Origin: Candidatus Bipolaricaulota bacterium | GTDB lineage: Bacteria; Bipolaricaulota; Bipolaricaulia; RBG-16-55-9 | DNA: 14,295 bases | Assembly: GCA_027021605.1 (NCBI GenBank) | Contig: JALUUA010000079.1 | Location: forward strand, 1-14,295 | Direction: 5' to 3' | Shown: one piece after another, positions 11,997 through 14,295 of the stretch | Layout of the letters: every line of letters begins with the position of its first letter | Numbering within the stretch: the stretch's first letter is position 1 | The notes under the pieces: generated by a model | The model's input: only the letters and a program-made list of their open reading frames with translations | Database searches by the model: none | Told to the model about the DNA's origin: nothing | Made by a program: the position numbers and the translations under genes

Positions 11997-14295
11997 ATGC
12001 AGCGGAGGGGGCCGGGACGTCTTCTAGGGGTCGTTTCTTTCCTCTGCGTTTTCGTTCTTGGGCTTGGACTTGGGGCCTGGAGCCCGCTGGCCCAAGGGGC
12101 CACGATCGCCGTGAACTCCCTGGCGGACAACACCACGACAGGCGACGGCAACTGCACGCTGCGCGAGGCGATCAACAACGCCAACAGCGACTCGGACACC
12201 AGCGGCGGGGATTGCGCTGCGGGCACGGGGGACGACACGATCACCTTCAGCGTCAGCGGGACGATCACGCTCGGCTCCGCCCTGCCGACCATCGTCAGCA
12301 CAGCCACGGCGGGCAAGCTCACGATCGACGGCAGTGGGCAGAGCATCACCGTCAGCGGCAACGACAGCGTGCGGGTGTTCGCGGTGGCATCTGGCGCAGA
12401 GCTCACCCTGAACAGCTTGACGGTGAGCCATGGAAAGACGGGGTCCTCCGGTGGCGCCATCTCGAGCGGCGGCACAGTGACCGTGACGAACGCCACCTTC
12501 TCCCATAACAGCGCGACCGTCGACGGCGGGGCCATCTTGAGCGCCGGCACGCTGACGGTTCAAAACAGCACCTTCACCGACAACGCCGCCAAAAGGGGCG
12601 GCGCTATCCTCATCGTCGGCGGCTCGGTGACGATCACGAACAGCACCTTCGCCGATAACAACGGGTCCCTTGGCGCCGGCGGCATTCAAGTCCAAGCTGG
12701 CAGCACGGTGACGATTCAAAACAGCACCTTCTCCGGCAACAGCGGCACGAGCGGCGGCGCCATCAGCAACGTCGGCACGGTGACGATCACGAACAGTACC
12801 TTCTCCCATAACAGCGCAACCGGCGACGGCGGGGCCATCAGCAACAGCGACAACAACGGCACGGTGACGATCACGAACGCCACCTTCTCCGGCAACGCCG
12901 CCGGTGGCGACGGCGGCGGCATCTTCAACTTCTCCAGCGGCACGGTGACGATCAAGAACTCGATCGTGGCGGACAGCCCCTCCGGCGGGAATTGCTTCAA
13001 TGACAACAGCTCCACCTTCACCACGCTGGGGGTGAACTTCGACACGGACGCGACCTGCCCAGGCTTCACTCAGAAAACGAGCGCCCAGCTCAAGCTCGGT
13101 CCCCTGGCGGACAACGGGGGGCCGACCCAGACCCACGCCCTCGGTGCGGGCAGCGTGGCCATCGACGCCGCGGCGGGCTGCCCTCCGCCCAACACCGACC
13201 AGCGCGGCGTCGCCAGACCCCAAGGCTCAGCCTGCGACGTGGGGGCCTATGAGGCCCAGTTGTTCACCCTCACCGTCCAAGGGGCGGGGACGGGCAACGG
13301 GACGGTGACCAACTCGGGGATCAACTGCACAAGCACCGCGGGGACGACCTCGGGGGACTGCTCCGAGACCGTTCCCGAGGGAACGGTGATCACCCTGACG
13401 GCCACCGCCGACCCGGGGTCGACCTTTGTGGGCTGGACCGGCTGCGACAGCCCCTCGGGGGATCAGTGCCAGATGACCCTCGACGCCGACAAGACCGTCA
13501 CCGCCGCGTTTGACCTCACCACCGTTGCCGGGGACGGCGACGTCAACGGGGACGGGGTGGCGAACATCATCGACGCGCGGATCTGCCTGCGCTTCGCCCT
13601 CGACTTGATCTCGCTCGACGCTTCCGAACAGCAGACCTGCGACGTGGACGGGGACGGCGACGTGGACCGCGACGACGCGGTGGAGATCGCCAAGTTCGAC
13701 ATCGACCTCCCCAGTGCGCTGGCGGCGGGACTGCGGGATGTGGGGCTGAGACTGGGACTGGGCCTCCTGGCGCTGGCGGGCTTGGGGCTGCTCGCGTTCC
13801 GGGAGAAGCCGTGGGTGTCGGCGTCGTCTTGGTTCCGGCGATCCCGGCGCGAGTTGGTGTCGGTGCTGTTGATCGCCGTGGGGCTGGTAGCCGCAAGCTG
13901 CGGGGTCCGGCCGCTTCCGCCGGGGGCGAGCGCCATCGTGGCGCGACTCCAGGAGGACACCCTCGTGATCTCCGTACGGGCGATCCCGGGCGGGGGGCTG
14001 GCCGCGTTCTCGGCCGGGACGGGCGGGTTTACCTTCGACCCGAAGCGCTTTGAGGTGATGGGCCTTGAGGCCGCACCGGGCTGGGATCTGCTGGCGTCCC
14101 AGATCGACAACGCGGCGGGCGAGGTGTGCTTTGCGCTGGTGAACCCCACCGGGGGGACGGAGACGGGACCCGTGCTCACGCTGACGATTCGGCACAAGAG
14201 CCTGGGGAAGGCGGGGCTGGAGTGGGACCCCGCGGCGCTGGTGCTCGGCGACGCCAACGACCAGGAGATCGCCGTCGACGGCGTGACGTTTCTCG
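11997..14295 (+). CDS. Large exported beta-helix / dockerin / membrane-hairpin / cohesin-like protein (3' end beyond window)
   Basis: Open without a stop for 766 codons to the right edge. ATG 11997 follows AAGGAGG by 10 nt and opens a signal peptide (MQRRGPGRLL..GLGLGAWSPLAQ, cleaved near 32). Order of parts: CTLREAI motif (53-59) and a right-handed beta-helix with about eight rungs of the form GTVTITNSTFSxNxA..GGAI (about 135-335). An InlB-like repeat follows (about 423-506, TLTATADPGSTFVGWTG). Next is a type I dockerin with two complete calcium loops (D515, N517, D519, N523, D526; and D549, D551, D553, D557, D560). Then come hydrophobic helix 584-601, an Arg-rich loop 602-619, a second helix 620-636, and from about 645 a cohesin-like domain (FTFDPKRFEVMGLEAAPGW, GEVCFALVNPTGG). 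It is probably a surface adhesin or scaffold; partners are unknown. Confidence 0.88.
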   Translation, partial: MQRRGPGRLLGVVSFLCVFVLGLGLGAWSPLAQGATIAVNSLADNTTTGDGNCTLREAINNANSDSDTSGGDCAAGTGDDTITFSVSGTITLGSALPTIVSTATAGKLTIDGSGQSITVSGNDSVRVFAVASGAELTLNSLTVSHGKTGSSGGAISSGGTVTVTNATFSHNSATVDGGAILSAGTLTVQNSTFTDNAAKRGGAILIVGGSVTITNSTFADNNGSLGAGGIQVQAGSTVTIQNSTFSGNSGTSGGAISNVGTVTITNSTFSHNSATGDGGAISNSDNNGTVTITNATFSGNAAGGDGGGIFNFSSGTVTIKNSIVADSPSGGNCFNDNSSTFTTLGVNFDTDATCPGFTQKTSAQLKLGPLADNGGPTQTHALGAGSVAIDAAAGCPPPNTDQRGVARPQGSACDVGAYEAQLFTLTVQGAGTGNGTVTNSGINCTSTAGTTSGDCSETVPEGTVITLTATADPGSTFVGWTGCDSPSGDQCQMTLDADKTVTAAFDLTTVAGDGDVNGDGVANIIDARICLRFALDLISLDASEQQTCDVDGDGDVDRDDAVEIAKFDIDLPSALAAGLRDVGLRLGLGLLALAGLGLLAFREKPWVSASSWFRRSRRELVSVLLIAVGLVAASCGVRPLPPGASAIVARLQEDTLVISVRAIPGGGLAAFSAGTGGFTFDPKRFEVMGLEAAPGWDLLASQIDNAAGEVCFALVNPTGGTETGPVLTLTIRHKSLGKAGLEWDPAALVLGDANDQEIAVDGVTFL
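12469..12960 (+). repeat. Imperfect tandem repeats encoding beta-helix rungs
   Basis: Units of about 66-87 bp repeat the core ACGGTGACGATCACGAAC followed by an AGC/GCC-ACC-TTC and a GGCGGC-GCCATC block. Each unit encodes one turn, TVTITNSTFSxN plus GGAI. Near-identical cores are at about 12476, 12551, 12629, 12704, 12776, 12860 and 12941. Length varies between units, unlike the exactly periodic NHL array. Confidence 0.75.

Noticed and set aside
13887..13904. A separate lipoprotein gene starting inside the dockerin/cohesin frame (AASC at residues 632-635)
   Set aside because: The lipobox is weak (Ala at -3), there is no ATG or SD just upstream, and the frame is continuous. A membrane hairpin fits the Arg-rich loop better, though internal initiation is not excluded.
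12024..14257. Several long minus-strand frames opposite the beta-helix/dockerin gene
   Set aside because: Their composition mirrors the repetitive sense strand (for example recurring GEGAV..RHRA units). The plus-strand frame has a signal peptide, SD and recognisable domains.
1..14295. CRISPR arrays, tRNA or rRNA genes, insertion sequences
   Set aside because: The only arrays of repeats are protein-coding (NHL blades, beta-helix rungs, Gly-Leu run). No cloverleaf, transposase motif or terminal inverted repeats with target duplications were seen by eye.

Overview
The window is bacterial chromosomal DNA of high G+C (roughly two thirds by eye), with strong preference for G/C in third codon positions. 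Genes are tightly packed. Most have Shine-Dalgarno sites (AGGAGG-like), and several intergenic gaps hold near-consensus -35/-10 pairs. Two divergent genes appear to be leaderless. The combination of a Thermus-like GGG/CCC-rich codon style, leaderless starts, phenylacetyl-CoA oxygenase genes and dockerin/cohesin surface proteins suggests an aerobic, possibly thermophilic or uncultured lineage. I cannot name the taxon from sequence alone. I see no tRNA, rRNA, CRISPR array, transposase or phage gene.

Layout. (1) Positions 1-2543, minus strand: a branched-chain-amino-acid-type ABC transporter, livK (Tat-exported binding protein) > livH > livM (cut by the left edge). livK has a consensus promoter, a 36-bp perfect palindrome right at the predicted 5' end of its mRNA, a strong SD, and a terminator-like hairpin separating it from livH. 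(2) 2840-4165, plus strand: a secreted six-bladed NHL beta-propeller with an exact 47-residue period. (3) 4152-5186, minus strand: a uroporphyrinogen-decarboxylase-family protein whose 3' end overlaps the NHL gene. (4) 5291-7757, plus strand: a compact operon of a small lipoprotein, a UMF1/Atg22-type MFS transporter and a NagD-like HAD phosphatase. (5) 7847-10509, plus strand: a phenylacetyl-CoA 1,2-epoxidase cluster in the order paaA-paaD-paaB-paaC-zinc ribbon, with its own promoter. PaaD is split into two genes and no PaaE reductase is present. (6) 10493-11695, minus strand: a creatinase/Xaa-Pro-peptidase (M24) fold protein whose metal ligands are mostly replaced, convergent with and overlapping the paa cluster. 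(7) 11997 to the right edge, plus strand: a large exported protein combining a beta-helix, an InlB-like repeat, a dockerin, a two-helix membrane hairpin and a cohesin-like domain.

How the genes may work together. The paa genes would form a ring-epoxidising diiron oxygenase acting on phenylacetyl-CoA, with the MIP18-like protein and separate zinc ribbon as maturation factors. The liv transporter could supply amino acids or aromatic acids, but its substrate cannot be read from the sequence. The most unusual items are the dockerin-hairpin-cohesin protein, a PaaC that keeps most diiron ligands, the 5'-terminal palindrome of livK and the back-to-back leaderless promoters.
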